Assembly: GCF_013426205.1 (NCBI RefSeq)
Contig: NC_089425.1
Span: forward strand, 806,001-870,000
Direction of reading: 5' to 3'
DNA: 64,000 nt
From: Metarhizium brunneum
Taxonomy: Eukaryota; Ascomycota; Sordariomycetes; Hypocreales; Clavicipitaceae
Every line of letters starts with the position of its first letter. Position 1 is the stretch's first letter. The position numbers and the translations under genes were made by a program. Below the pieces are notes generated by a model. The model saw only the letters and a program-made list of their open reading frames with translations. It was not told where the DNA came from and ran no database searches. Below are positions 19,235 through 30,765 of this stretch, piece after piece.

Positions 19235-20364
19235 TCACGATTCATAGCAATCCGTATCTGCTTTGTTAGCCTCCAGGCATTTGTCGGATTCCTTATCGAA
19301 AGAGCTTCTCAGCTCCAACATTCGGAGCTTCCACTTCCGAATAATCAAAACGACGGTTATGACATATAGAGTAGCGGTCATAGTAAAAGAAGAAACCCAT
19401 TGAAAGGGTACGAGCTGGCTTCTCAGTTGCGCAACGCCAAGTGCTCCAGACAGAAAACTGAGACAATATGTGATAATGCAGTCCTACCTACGGTTAGTCC
19501 ATACGATTTGTGACACGGACTGTAGTCACCAAACCTGATACGCCAATGCAAACAAAACCCCACAAGCGAATATTCCCCAGGTTGAAATTTGGCCGACTAC
19601 ACGGCATGCAGTGGATGTTGGGTCTGGAACCATCATTGAGCCATTCCAATAGACCGCAACAATCGTCCATGCCAAAGGACCAGACATGGTTGCTGTGCGG
19701 ATCAACATCCAGCAGAGGGAGTGACGGAAATACAATATACATAGATTGAGAAGATTTAGTACTAGGAGAAGCTCAGCTGCAATGAAGAAGGAATTGACGA
19801 ATAATAGGATAAATGCGAAATGAAAGACGTTGTTCAGGATGAACTGGCCCTGCATCACTCCAAGTCCCACAGGCGAGGTTTTGTACAGGTCGTAGACGAT
19901 GTGAGCTGACTGGACGACGAAGAGACCGACCCTGTTTAAAAATGTGAGGTGATGGAGTCTTAAATTATGAAGGGTGTAGACAAACCAAAACATATCCCCA
20001 AGAATGTGGTCCAAAGTGAAGAGTGACGGGTGGAGGTAGTTCAGTTCCCATATTCTGTCGTGGAAGTAGACGGAGATAACTGCGGACGAGATCCAGGTGA
20101 TCAATGTGACAACTTGTACGAGGACCCCTACCTTATGGGCACTTGTCCAGATAGGCTGGTAAGCTGTTCGTTAATATGATTAGTACCATGCATTTCTAAT
20201 GATGAAGAGAGACACTTACGCTTTTCAGCTTCCATGATATGATAGGTAGAAACGGCGTGGGACCTCAAAGACTGAGAAATTTGTGCAAAATCGAGTAACA
20301 AAATCACTAGTGTTATACAGTAGATAAGTTCCAATATTAATATGTGTGTACTGGATGACTTCAT
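19235..20364 (-). CDS. DUF1774 multi-pass membrane protein
   Basis: Four-exon model: 20364-20220, 20163-19986, 19931-19535, 19483-19235 (322 residues). Introns of 56, 54 and 51 nt all have GT..AG; the first and third have TACTAAT or ACTAAC branch sites, and the second is frame-neutral. The diagnostic DUF1774 block is clear: FILNNVFHFAFILLFVNSFF, ELLLVLNLLNLCILYFRH, SGPLAWTIVAVYWNG. Six or so membrane helices. The C-terminus is charged and cytoplasmic-looking. A fungus-specific family of unknown function; all exons fit one frame, so it looks intact. Confidence 0.8.
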
Positions 20365-20742
20365 ATATTTAAGGCTTTCGGGCCGGGAAGCCTCCGTTCA
20401 AGGCACTGTTGGACGAGGTGATAAAGCAGGACGACTCAAGCTAACCAACTAGGCAACAGACCTAGCCGCCCTCGGACAGTCGACAGCCGTCTCTGATGGC
20501 CTCTTCCAATTCAATGCCATGATTTCTCAAAGGCTCACACATTTTGAAACCGTCCCTTCTTTGAAGTTGGTTCAAGGGGGTCTAGGCGCCCTTCAAAATT
20601 TGCCACGTAAGACACCCGTCACTACATCTATTACGATGGCAGATTCCTTGTTTGCAAGTGAGATGCTACTAATTATGGAATCAACACCACACATCTCAGA
20701 AGTGACTGCCGTGGTGCACAGGAGAACCACTGCGGCCGACTT

Positions 20743-21138
20743 TCACATCGATTTCGACCGAGGTTTATCTCCGGCAGCCCCTGCAGCAACCATCCTGCTA
20801 TTGCCACTCGAGCCTGAATCATGGGTGAGCTCCTCCTTGGGGGGGCCCCATGGAGTACAAGGGGTGGTGGGTGTTGTTGGTGGCTTTGGAGTCTTCGGAC
20901 TGTCACCCCCCTCCCAGTCATCCTCATCCCAGTCAACAAGATGGTTCAAGCATGACAGCAGTAAATCATTATCACGTGCCAATCGCTTCACCTCTGACGC
21001 AACCTCATCTAATGCTACTTGTAAGTACCTCAAGTCGCCGTGCACAGCCTGCAAGGATGCGTGAGTTGCTTCCAAGTGCAGCCTACACCTGTTCAGTTGG
21101 AATCGGAACTCCGTCTCGTTCATTTTGGTCGATGCCAT
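20743..21138 (-). CDS. Small coiled-coil protein with Pro/Thr-rich tail
   Basis: 131 residues from the ATG at 21138. Residues 5-65 form heptad-like helices (HLEATHASLQAVHGDLRYLQ, EVASEVKRLARDNDLLLSCL). Then comes an acidic WDEDDWEGG and a PKTPKPPTTPTTPCTP tail. No domain recognised. One of at least nine small coiled-coil ORFs between 20 and 48 kb. The plus-strand ORF across it is a shadow. Confidence 0.55.
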   Translation of the reverse strand: MASTKMNETEFRFQLNRCRLHLEATHASLQAVHGDLRYLQVALDEVASEVKRLARDNDLLLSCLNHLVDWDEDDWEGGDSPKTPKPPTTPTTPCTPWGPPKEELTHDSGSSGNSRMVAAGAAGDKPRSKSM

Positions 21139-21378
21139 GGTTATGCTCGAAGTTAACACGTACGGGCAGTGGAAAGGGGGGGATTTTCCGTGCTCTTTAT
21201 CTTCTCATGAGCCCCTTGCGGGATCCTAGTGAATGCAAATTTATTTACAAGCGAGTGGTGGTAAAATTAGCAATTGTGACCAGTCTCATTTGGTAGAGTG
21301 CTTTCCATAATCTGATGTCCAACAAGGTAGAACTATATTTATCAAATTCCTGAGGGACTACACAATGATTCGGAGCAA

Positions 21379-22014
21379 TTACGACTTTGAGAGCCTAGCT
21401 GAGCGCCTCAGTTGCTGTGGATGTGCTGTGCCCCTGTGTCTTTTTTTAGGTTTTCTTTCCTGCCAAGGAACTATAGCAGGCCCTTCTGGCCCGGCGCTTA
21501 CACAGACGGGCTCATTGAATCCTGAAATTCTATCGTAAGGCAAGGGGGTGACGACGCGGATTTCCACATCGTCAGAGTCTGCTGTATTGTGGATGACCTT
21601 GGGGCCATGCGACGGATGAACTGCAACCGTGTGAGACGGGAGCGTACCTCCTTCAAGGGCGGCACTTGAAGCATCATCCTTGAAGACTGCGTACATGTCT
21701 TTGTCAACAGTAACGACAGTGTGAGAATCTGTATTCTTGGGCACCCAGACGGTATTCCAGATTTCTGGGAAGCATGTGTCGTGGAAAAAAGGCTGGACAA
21801 CAAAACACATTTGCCAATGCAAGCCTTCCATGTTCGGATTTGACTGTACAGGCCGCACTTTGTGATCATGAAGGCTCAACCATTCATCTATCGCGCCCGA
21901 CTGGTTAGAACATCCCATGAAACAGTGCTCAGGGTGCTCGACGCATCGGAGCTGGACAAAGATGCCTTCAAGGGGCTCGTCATAAAGCGTGTTCACCTGG
22001 CAAGAGATCGCCAT
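21379..22014 (-). CDS. Transthyretin/HIUase-like fold protein
   Basis: 211 residues, ATG at 22014. The N-terminal 115 residues follow the transthyretin-like pattern: a first strand with VNTLYDEPLEGIFVQLRC, a turn with NQSGAIDEW, a WQMCFVVQPFF strand and CFPEIWNTVWV before HTVVTVDKDMYAVF. The hydroxyisourate hydrolase YRGS C-terminus is absent; instead there is an extra domain ending in the basic LRRSARLSKS. Enzymatic activity is therefore doubtful. The DNA encoding LRRSARL is nearly repeated in the BYS1 intron (17329-17360). Confidence 0.5.
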   Translation of the reverse strand: MAISCQVNTLYDEPLEGIFVQLRCVEHPEHCFMGCSNQSGAIDEWLSLHDHKVRPVQSNPNMEGLHWQMCFVVQPFFHDTCFPEIWNTVWVPKNTDSHTVVTVDKDMYAVFKDDASSAALEGGTLPSHTVAVHPSHGPKVIHNTADSDDVEIRVVTPLPYDRISGFNEPVCVSAGPEGPAIVPWQERKPKKRHRGTAHPQQLRRSARLSKS

Positions 22015-22407
22015 GTGGGACGGACAACAGTGAGTGGGTTGGGCTAAGTAAGCAGAAGAAGGGAAGGAAAAGTGTTCTTGAATCTTCGACTTGGCTCTTT
22101 GGCCTTTTATGTTACCGTAGCCTAAGGTCTTCTGAAGTACCGAACTCCCAGAATTCAGTTTCGTGTTTCCAGGTTTCTGTTTCCTTCATAGCTCGACTAA
22201 ATCCAAGGTATAATCTTGTAGAGAGGAACCAAAGTCCGCAAATCAGGAACTTGGACTGATTGTGACTTGGGCATCCCACTAAAATGTATAAATCACCAGA
22301 ATTCTGTTGGTTCAGTGCTCCCTTCTCCCTTTGCCGGGCACACACACTCGAACACCCAAGCACGAAACCCACTCACTCCAGCCGAAGAACGTCATACGAG
22401 ACTGACC

Positions 22408-22629
22408 ATGGAGCCAGGCGAACTCCCACTAACACCGAAAGAAGCGGAGGAGAGCATTCTGAGTTTTACAAGAGCAGAGTTGACATGGGCTCAAATCTGC
22501 TGCCAATCGTGGGAGAGTGCGTATTACGCTGCACAGGCACAAATTGTCCAACTCCATGCAAAAGTTGCCTACCTAGAATTGGTTATCGCCGACCCAACTG
22601 AAGCCCGACCCGGAGCTCCCCAACCTTAG
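22408..22629 (+). CDS. Tiny coiled-coil protein, CCxxWESAY family
   Basis: 73 residues from the ATG at 22408. RAELTWAQICCQSWESAY and VQLHAKVAYLELVI align with KAELEQYRNCCEGWESAY and TQLSAKVSYLEMML of the ORF at 46799-47056 (about half identical over 39 residues). Conservation between two distant copies supports both as real genes. Amphipathic helix; no known domain. Confidence 0.65.
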   Translation: MEPGELPLTPKEAEESILSFTRAELTWAQICCQSWESAYYAAQAQIVQLHAKVAYLELVIADPTEARPGAPQP

Positions 22630-25600
22630 TTAGTGCGTAGCATTATGGCTGCCTGTTGTACTGGCCCTGTTTGCATCGTCGTGTTTGCGTCGTCCAATGA
22701 GTGCACACTGGTAGAGTTTTGTTTGACAATTGCAGCGGGCATCTCCAAGCTGATTCGCTGAACCAGACTGTCGGGACGGCCCGTACAACCACTCAAGTTG
22801 TCTCTTTCCCCCACACTGCCCGGGCGGGGTGGTGTGGCTGAGCATGATCGTCCGAATGGCATTGCACTGCCATGCGAGTACAGGGCGGATTTCACGCTGT
22901 AGATGGGGCGCGCTAACAAGTCGGCGGCCTTCTTCCAATTGGCCAACGAGCCATCACGGAACTGTCACTTGTAGTTTGCCTATGGAGTAGCCGGAAAAGA
23001 AACAGGGATGCCCAATGTAACACTCCTCCGTCTGTGACTGAAAACTTTTTATGCCACCGTGCAGACCTTGCCCAAGTTCACTCGTTGGACAAGTGTTAGA
23101 ACGCTCTGGTTGTTCGGTGCTACCGCTATGACAATCTTTGCCGAATCGGAAGGGCCCCGGCAGCGTTGCAACGAACGATCAAGGCAAGTCCTTCTCGTCG
23201 AGCCAGGATGAGTTTGCCGTCCGGCATGAAGATCGTGGACCGCGTCTATCTCTTTCGATGGCAAAACCGACCCCTGCAACGCACCTCTAAAGCTGCATTC
23301 TCATCACGCAGGCCTGGAGCACAAGGAATCAAGCGACTGCAACATGTCCATAGGGCTGTGGGGGCCAAGTTGGATGGGGCTAACTCCTCTGCCACGGCGT
23401 ATGCCGTCCAACTTGTCCATATGGCAGCCAACAATTAACACGAATCACCTCTATTCTAAGCACAGCATTTAGGGTTTCTCAAACACCAAAGGAGGGAAAA
23501 AGAAGCCAGTAAAGCAATGCCAGCAGAAAATGTGGCGAACGATCTGGCTGACGACTTGGAATGCTCAATAGCCGACCAACAGCGACGGCTGCCAGACATG
23601 CGGGCAGTGGGAACTTCATGACACACAACTGTGCATATCGAGGCGTGAACGACGCAGGACTCATCACCGGGGGGCCAGTCGAATTGCCAGATACGGGAGC
23701 CGGCTACTGTAGGGAGCTGAAATGGGCAAGTGGGTAACGTCCAGGCCTGTTGAAATAGGGCAGAGTGTTGCCATACAGCCTGGGGCGACCGATGGGAGAC
23801 CAGAGACGAATCAATCCCAGATGGCACGACTTCGCTAAGGCACAAATTGCGTTTCGTCACAAAGGCTGGGCCGCGTTTGGAGACGAGTCTCGTTGTTAAC
23901 CTACTTCCAACCAGCCCTTGTCTCTACTCGTGCCATGTCCCACTTTATTTTGGAACTCGTGAGTTCGGGGCCTGGCACGAGCACATGATTAACATCAAGG
24001 GGTTGCTCCGTGGGCGTTCTATGTGAGAAATCGTCTTCCGCAAGACCCGCTGCTATCGTCCCACGCCCCGGATGGCATCCCAGTCAGTCCATCATCAGGT
24101 ACCATGCACCTTAGCGGCGGCTATGGGATTACAGACCACTTCAGGCAGCAGCGTGGCTACACCGGCAAGGTCGCATTTTGGCTTCGCGTTGTACTTGCGC
24201 GAGCGCAAGAATCGCAAGGATGTACTGAAGTGGCCATGTCCACGATATGGGGTATACGCCCGAAAGAAAGCTCTGGGCCTGAATGGCAACGACGTAGGAC
24301 CAACAATTCCCTCAAAGGTACATGCATGATGGATGGAGCTGGAAAAAATGTGATCTGTTGGCGGCTTGTTTTGGCTTGACGCAATGGCACTCTCCATTCG
24401 GAAAAGTGGTCCTGGTGAGATCGCAATATACAGCCGCCAACCGCCAAACGCCTTGTTTCACGACCAATAGTATGGAAGAAACGTCAAACATGGAGAATCT
24501 TGGCTTGTAGCATAGACTAGCAGCCCTCGTGTTTTACGTCAGGCCAGCTGACTTAGCAAGGGTATGCTCCCGTCGAACTGGCAGGGAAGTAACGAACTGA
24601 CGGCCCGCCGAGGCTGGTGTCGTAAGCACTGCTGAGTTCAGTACGCGAGGCTAAACCTAGCACTCCACGCAGCACGTCAATCTTTAGCGCCGGGCACACG
24701 TTCGTGAGAAGCGGTTCAACTTCCGAAGACATAGAGTGGGGCCATATTTCATTTGTCGCGGCCCTTCTGTACTTTCCTCTCGTCCTTTAAACGCCTTTTT
24801 ACAGATGCTCAGAGGGGAGGCATCCTTGCCGCTGATCCACTACGTCTGCTCCCACATTCTGGATTTGCCTTTGTAGAGCAGTTATTCCCGGCGGCCCTAC
24901 AAATAAGATTCGGGGACTAATTCACTCGTATAAGTGGTTATTTTTCTGTAATTGGTTCTTCATATATGTAGATTTTTGGAGGGGAAAAGAAAGAGCGTAG
25001 AGTGCAGGAAATAGTGAAGAACATAGAGCGACGCGACGAATCCTCCCGAAAGCATGTAGCAGAAACCAGTGGGACAACGGTGGAGTGGACAAATAACCGA
25101 CGACGAAGCCTAGCCTGTACCTATATGATCAATTCACTCCCATACAGGCAAGTTCAATGATACGTGGAGCCTCGTGCCGTGGAGGCCGATCGAAAGTGGC
25201 GAGGCTGTTCTGTAAATTAAGGCCTCCATTTTACAGGAGCCGGCGCATCTCGCCGTGTGAGGAAAAGCCGAGTCATCCAGCCAGAGGTGTGTGACAAGCA
25301 GCAGTAAATGAACAAAGCTGGTAACTATAGCGGGGCCGAGAACTCATCATATCTTTATTAATGCAGAAAAAGACCGACTTATAAGCAACCTGGGGTTTTC
25401 CGGGCAATCGACCAGCCTTGATCTACCCTATACGCAACCAGTCTATTGCAGTTCCCTTAGGAATCGATCCGCAGCATCTTTCTTCCAAGCGCATCTCTTG
25501 CAATTCACACATAGACCATTCGTGAAGCATTTTGAAGATGTGCTTCTTTGAGCAAATGGTTTGGACTTGCGGCTATTGGAGATGGGGGAGCTTTCGCGAA

Positions 25601-26158
25601 CAATGCAACAAGGAGTATCGAATAGGTGAAACTTGCGGGCTAAAGCTTGTACACGAGGTCGAGAAGAGAAAATCGCCATGTAAGCTCTGCAACAGCATGG
25701 CTACGAAATCTCGAAAGCTGCAAAAAAAAGGCTGCAGACGTCGACAGATGGCGAAAACAACGGCTTTATCCTGCCACGGTTGAGAAACCGAGATGGAAAT
25801 ACGCACCTTACAGGAACACATACTGAGACTTGTACAGCGGCACAGGCTGATAGATGGGGGGGGAATAGCGTATTATAGTGACAACTTTGCTCACCGGTGT
25901 AGCTGTACCTAATATAGTGGCGGAGTCGTATAGGATAGGGAGGATGGCAAAGAGGTCGATAAGTTGGACGAAGAGATTGCCGTCGCTGCATGATCATGGC
26001 AGGGGCTGGATGCCCTAGTAGTTGGACAGGTTGAAGGAGAGAGGGAGAGAGGGCCGAGTCCTTGAATGAGGGCTGTATAAGACTCCTTGTCATGGATAGT
26101 TTCCTTAACAACTTGCCTTAGGAATTTCGCCAGCTTGGTTCATGTACGCAACTCGAGA
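22630..26158. other. Gene-poor region
   Basis: About 3.5 kb with only short, mutually overlapping ORFs lacking recognisable domains. 23940-24330 resembles segments at 29880-30200 and 32060-32400 (shared CCCGGATG.., GTAGGACCAACAA.., CTCAAAG blocks), i.e. a diverged dispersed duplication. Nothing else identified. Confidence 0.4.
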
Positions 26159-27179
26159 TTAATGTTTAGCTCTTCGTAATATTAGTTGCCTTTGTTGGAG
26201 CTGATGCCGGAGCACAGCGTTTGCAGAGGCCATGTTTCTGCTTATCCAGTCAGCTTCCATTGGTGTCATAGCCATTCCTATCCCTACCAGCAACTTGCGG
26301 TTCGGACAATAGCCCTTTTCTTGATTGCGTTCAATCTTTTGAAGACACTTAGTACAACGCCACCAATCCATATGTTCGACTTGGACAGCAATCGATGAGC
26401 CGCTATGCGCACGATGGTTTTTCTGGATGGCTTCCTTGTGCGTCTTTCTTAGATGTTCGCGTAACGCATCTAAGCGACGGAAAGGGACTGAACTTCGCTT
26501 ACAACGTTCGTAATCGCAGAGGAATGTGCCATACCGCCGGTCGGGGAGACCGAGGTGCACGCGGCGATAATGTTGAACGAGTTTCACGTGCGTCCCGAAT
26601 AGCCCAGCAACGCAGTTTGGGTAGAGGCATACGAACGGAGTCTCTTTACGCTGTTGAGATCTGTGCAAAATATACGTTAGCCTGGACGAACAATGAAGAA
26701 GGGCTTTCGGAGAACGAGGGACTTTGCCTTGCGCCGCGGGAGCTGCTCTGTCGACTTTCTTGGTGCTTATCATCCATTCCTTTGCGTTGCGCGACGGACT
26801 TCCATTTCACTTTTGGACGCAAGTTCTCAGCCCTGGGGATAAATGGCTTTTCCATCTGCCCGCTGTGCAGCGTGGTCAGCGAACCAGAAGCGCCAGGATC
26901 TATAGCCATCGAGACGTGGCTCCGTGAGTCGAAGGAAAAGAGGAATATATGTCCCCCAAGGACGGACTCATTAGGTTTGTATGATTGCAGAATACTGCAT
27001 GTGAGGGCGCAGAGCAACATGGCTCCTCTGGGTGCGGGTGGGGGTCTGTCATTATGCGACAGAAGACCGCGACCCAACACACATCCTGAACAGATGTCGT
27101 TGGCGTACAGGGACATCCAACACCGTGGACAGGAAATGTCGAGAGAATAAAACTTCCGCCCAGGAGCTGCGTCTCGCAC
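26159..27179 (-). CDS. C2H2 zinc-finger protein with N-terminal zinc ribbon
   Basis: Two-exon model: 27179-26800 and 26660-26159, intron 26799-26661 (GTCCGT..GCACAG, branch GCTAAC), 293 residues; the phases join exactly. N-terminus CPRCWMSLYANDICSGC (CX2C..CX2C). C-terminal half: CLYPNCVAGLFGTHVKLVQH (CX4CX12HX4H), CDYERC..LDALREHLRKTH and WWRCTKC..GYCPNRK. The linker is serine/arginine-rich. Likely nuclear; targets unknown. The long plus-strand ORF across it is antisense. Confidence 0.65.
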
Positions 27180-27360
27180 CTAGGCTAATCACAGGGCAGT
27201 CAAAATGCAAGTAACTTGTCAAGCGCGCATATTTGCCAATTGGAAGTTTAAATTGTCAGTCTACCCTATTTCCAATTTGTTCAACCCGATCGCCTGCTCG
27301 TAGCTTCTTGTAACCCTAGATGCAAATCACTATTCGCGCATTGTCGTTCTCTGTTGCGGT

Positions 27361-27813
27361 TTATAGTTTAGAGGAGATTTTTCGGTCCCATGCCCAACTT
27401 ATAGCCTCATCCATCTGTGAAGCCCCAGCGACGGCGCGGTGCTGCACCGTAAGTTCAAAAGAATGCACACAAAGCTTAGTTATGTATAGAACACCGAAAC
27501 ACGCCTGCAGCACTTCTTGTAGTTGTGGCAAATGCATGTAAGCACTGAAACACACCCGCAACACTTCTTGTAGTTGTGGCCAATGTATGTAGATACCGTC
27601 CTGGTTTATAGACTGAGCCTGAGCGTGTCGGAATTTATCGAGCTCACTGATGGCTCGCGACACGCGGTGGATATGTCCGGGGATGTCAAGCTTCCCCTGT
27701 GTATTGTGCTCAAGAAGTCGTTGGAGCCTGCCCATGGCTGAGTCTAATGCCTCCATGCATGTGGTGCATTCGTCCTGGAGGCTGGTGGCAATCGCTTCAA
27801 ATTCGGAACCCAT
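27361..27813 (-). CDS. Coiled-coil protein with internal duplication
   Basis: 150 residues from the ATG at 27813. Helical N-terminus (LQDECTTCMEALDSAMGRLQ). Residues about 75-115 contain two copies of PQLQEVL..CF encoded by a roughly 54-bp tandem duplication (27500-27600). No known domain. Upstream TTG-initiated extension disregarded. Confidence 0.5.
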   Translation of the reverse strand: MGSEFEAIATSLQDECTTCMEALDSAMGRLQRLLEHNTQGKLDIPGHIHRVSRAISELDKFRHAQAQSINQDGIYIHWPQLQEVLRVCFSAYMHLPQLQEVLQACFGVLYITKLCVHSFELTVQHRAVAGASQMDEAISWAWDRKISSKL

Positions 27814-28129
27814 CTTTGAGGGAGAAAACCAAGCCTGCAATGTCAACTGGCAAAATTTTGAAATGAATCAGAAGAGGACAGGAGGAATATGGGAAGAAGT
27901 CATGCAACAGAGATTCGCAGGAATGAAATAACTACAGGCCAACAATTCCATCATTATTGACAGAGGGTGTCTGTCCGTGCAACACTGCTGTTGATTGTCA
28001 AACCAACAACAGTTAATGCCATGGATGCAATTGCGGCCAATCAAACGACAGACGCGGGAGCCCGTCATTGAAACGGCGAAGGGCGCAACGCTCAGGCTGA
28101 CAAGAAGCCAAAATAAATTGGGTTAACTG

Positions 28130-29640
28130 TTGAATTGAATTGAATTGAATTGAATTTGGTATCGCCTATCGGCGCCCTAGAGTAGGCATGAGGCGTGCTA
28201 GCTAGTCTTCAACAGTGATTACATAACACCACTTAGTAGTAAGCCCCGCAGAACGCGACCGCGGAGTCGTCGCGTCCATGCTCTCACGGTTAGCCCCTTA
28301 AGCAGTTCTTTATGTAAATTCCTCCAACTATAGCAGGTGTTTGCCCAACGGCTGTTTTACTGCTAGTATTGATACCCGTCAGCGGGATCACGATGCTTGC
28401 TCGGGTTTTCCATCCGCGGACGTATTCCCTCGCAGTCAATTGCGTCGGGTCTTTTCGTGGGGACCGGGGAGAGCCCTAATATCAGTGGCATATGCCTCAA
28501 CAAAGGGAAAGCGTGTTGCTGAACGAGTAGCGATAACTACTCGGGCTGAATACTAGTACAAAGCACGCCAGGCTTGTACAGGCTACTCGGTTTAGTAGCG
28601 CTTGTTGATCTTCGTGTAATAGAAGTCCGCAATGCGCAGGTAAACCTTGTAGGATCTACCGAGGAACCGTCCTATCGCCGCTTCAGGGTCGGGTGTCAGC
28701 CGAGCCCGGAGATGACGAGGGATTTTCCTGCAGTAGAAGAGATGGGTAGGCGACTTCTGGCGCCCGCAGGGGCACTCCAGGGTCGCCTGGCCTGGGTGAA
28801 ATCTTTCGTGGTAGTCCGCAAAGTCACCGTGCTGTGATCGGGCAGCGAGTAGATATCCCAAAAGACGGCGTGGGAGGGCGAGTTCAGGGAGCTTCCGTAG
28901 CTCGGCGGTCAGGCCGAGCGACGAGTAACCTGCTCTCTCCACTCCTTGCCACCATTGCTGGTAGTCTACGGCTATCTGACCCTTGACCTGTCTCCTGCGG
29001 TAGGAGACTGAGGGGAGGTGCTCTGGGACTGGGAGATTGCCTCCTTGCTTGGCGAGAAGGTCTGCCAGCTCGTTTCCGAAGATGTTGCTATGTCCTGGGC
29101 ACCATTTAACAGATACCTGGTATGGATATTTGTCTCCTATCTTCTGAAAGGCTCTGAAACAGGCCTGTGAGGAGTTTGGTGCTGTTGCTCCGATGCAGTC
29201 GATGACAGAGGTGTTGTCCATACAGACCGTGATTGGTTCGTTGGTGAAGTTGGCGAGTACAGCGCATTGGAGGCCTTCGAGAGCGCCGTGAATTTCCGCG
29301 TCAAAGACTTCTCTGCGGCCAAGCTGGCCAAAGCCCCAATCAGCGAGGCGTCCGTTGTGGAATACTGCGTATCCATACCCTGCGGTATCTCTTTCTGTCT
29401 TGGAGCCATCACTGAAGACGACATAGCCTGGGGGTTTGTCCTCAAGCCAGCGCTGGAATTCTACAGCGGCGGTTTCTTTAGGTGGTCTTTCGCCCCCAGC
29501 TTCGGTCGGGATGTTATCATTGAAGCGGCGTGCTATAAGCCTTGGTCGTTCGACCTCCTTCGCCCATGCCGCTGTTCGGAGGAGGGCTAACTGTTGCCAT
29601 GCATTTAACATCCGTCTCGGGTAGTTCGTCAGTTAACAGC
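28130..29640 (-). mobile_element. 5'-truncated LINE (non-LTR) retrotransposon
   Basis: Only the RNase H end of a Tad/I-like LINE remains. Downstream of the stop lies about 430 bp of 3' UTR. The element ends in a pentanucleotide tail: minus strand (ATTCA)5 at 28156-28130, typical of LINE families with short-repeat tails. The upstream frame hits a stop just before the first methionine, placing the 5' break near 29640. Confidence 0.8.
28592..29611 (-). pseudogene. LINE ORF2 C-terminus (RNase H and CCHC-like end)
   Basis: 339 open residues. RNase H acidic residues are visible in VVFSDGSKTE (D), FDAEIHGALEGL (E), VCMDNTSVID (D) and GNELADLLAK (D), with HSNIFGNE as the conserved His loop. Further C-terminal CPCGRQKSPTHLFYC is the Cys/His knuckle common at LINE ORF2 ends. 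Reverse transcriptase and endonuclease are absent, so this is a fragment although its own frame is intact. Confidence 0.88.
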
Positions 29641-30420
29641 GGGTGATGACGCCTGCCCCCCTAGTGCTTTATTGACCAATCGGAGGCTATCCAACCCAAG
29701 GGATCCTCAACGCTGAGCCACTGGCCATCGCCCACTACTCGGCGTTGTCCATTCTCCCACACGTAACCTCCCAGCCCGTCACCCCGACCAAGCAAACCAG
29801 CAAGATCATGAGGACAATCACACGAAGTGATATATCACAAAATCTAGACTCGTTTACGCAAGGTCTCGTTATTGACCCATTCCCCACCCCGAGCCCCTTG
29901 TTAGTAAATGTCAACGGGTGTGCCATGGCTGGCGCTTGTTTGTGAGGAATCGTCCATTCGCTGCAACCCGGATGATGCCCGAGTCCATCCAGGTACACTG
30001 TACTTCAGAAGCAGGCTGAAGTTATCAGAATTCTTGTAGGCGGCCGGGGAGGCAGCACCTACAGAGATTCGTTGCTAACTTCACATTACTTACGCGAGAA
30101 TCGCAGGGATGTAGATAGACGTTCTCAATGATATGGGGCACACCCACCCTGGACTGGACGGGCCAAATGTAGGACCAACAAACATCTCAAAGCAGCCTCG
30201 TAATCAGCCTTGCACTCTTTTTTTTCGTCACCTGCAGCATTGCCGCCAAGTTTCCCTCTTGGCTCTAGAGAGAACGTCGACGCTGCGTCGGGATTCTCAG
30301 TGAAACCGTCGAGAGGCTATGAACAGAAACTGGTCCCCCTATGGTCACCAGTGCGTAAGGACAAGTTATCCAGCCCCAGTTCAGGTCATTTCTTGATGAT
30401 GATTGATCTTCTTCCCGCAA
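29641..30420. other. Gap: diverged segmental repeat, 5' flank of coiled-coil gene A1
   Basis: No gene. The stretch 29880-30200 aligns loosely with 32060-32400, which is the same distance upstream of paralogue A2, and with 23940-24330. A shared block GTAGGACCAACAA..CTCAAAG sits about 240 bases before each start codon. Confidence 0.5.
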
Positions 30421-30765
30421 ATGAAACCTCAATCATCCACGAACACACCTTGCATCCAGGTCCCCGTAGACGTAATGAGGGTGACGAGAGACGGTCGTCG
30501 AATGCCATACTTTACTACCAGCAGGAATGGGGAAAGACTAAGTTTGGAGAAATTGGCCAGGGAGTACAAGCTCGCCACCCGAGTGGCACGAAACCGAGAG
30601 TTAAAGAGGCGTGGGCGTGCAGGCTTGCTAAAAAAAAATGAAACCTGCAGCCGATGCCTCGACCTCGACTTTACAAAAGTTAGCTCAAGAACACAATGCG
30701 ATTCTCGAACTCTCAGCAAAACACAGAGACAAGGAAGCAGAAATAAAGGAGGGACTGGACGTCTA
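30421..30765 (+). pseudogene. Coiled-coil gene A1, frameshifted paralogue of A2
   Basis: From the ATG at 30421: PQSSTNTPCIQV, VTRDGRR, YFTTS, RLSLEKLAREYKLATR, closely matching A2 (32571). At a run of nine A (about 30631-30639) the A2-like frame is lost; the alternative frame continues LQKLAQEHNAILELSAKH and stops at about 30765. The frameshift may be a real mutation or a homopolymer sequencing error. Confidence 0.65.

Noticed and set aside
20519..21064. 181-codon plus-strand ORF
   Set aside because: Opposite the coiled-coil gene at 20743-21138; low-complexity translation and no homology.
26395..27150. 251-codon plus-strand ORF
   Set aside because: Antisense to the spliced zinc-finger gene, which has domain support and matching splice signals; the ORF shows no domain.
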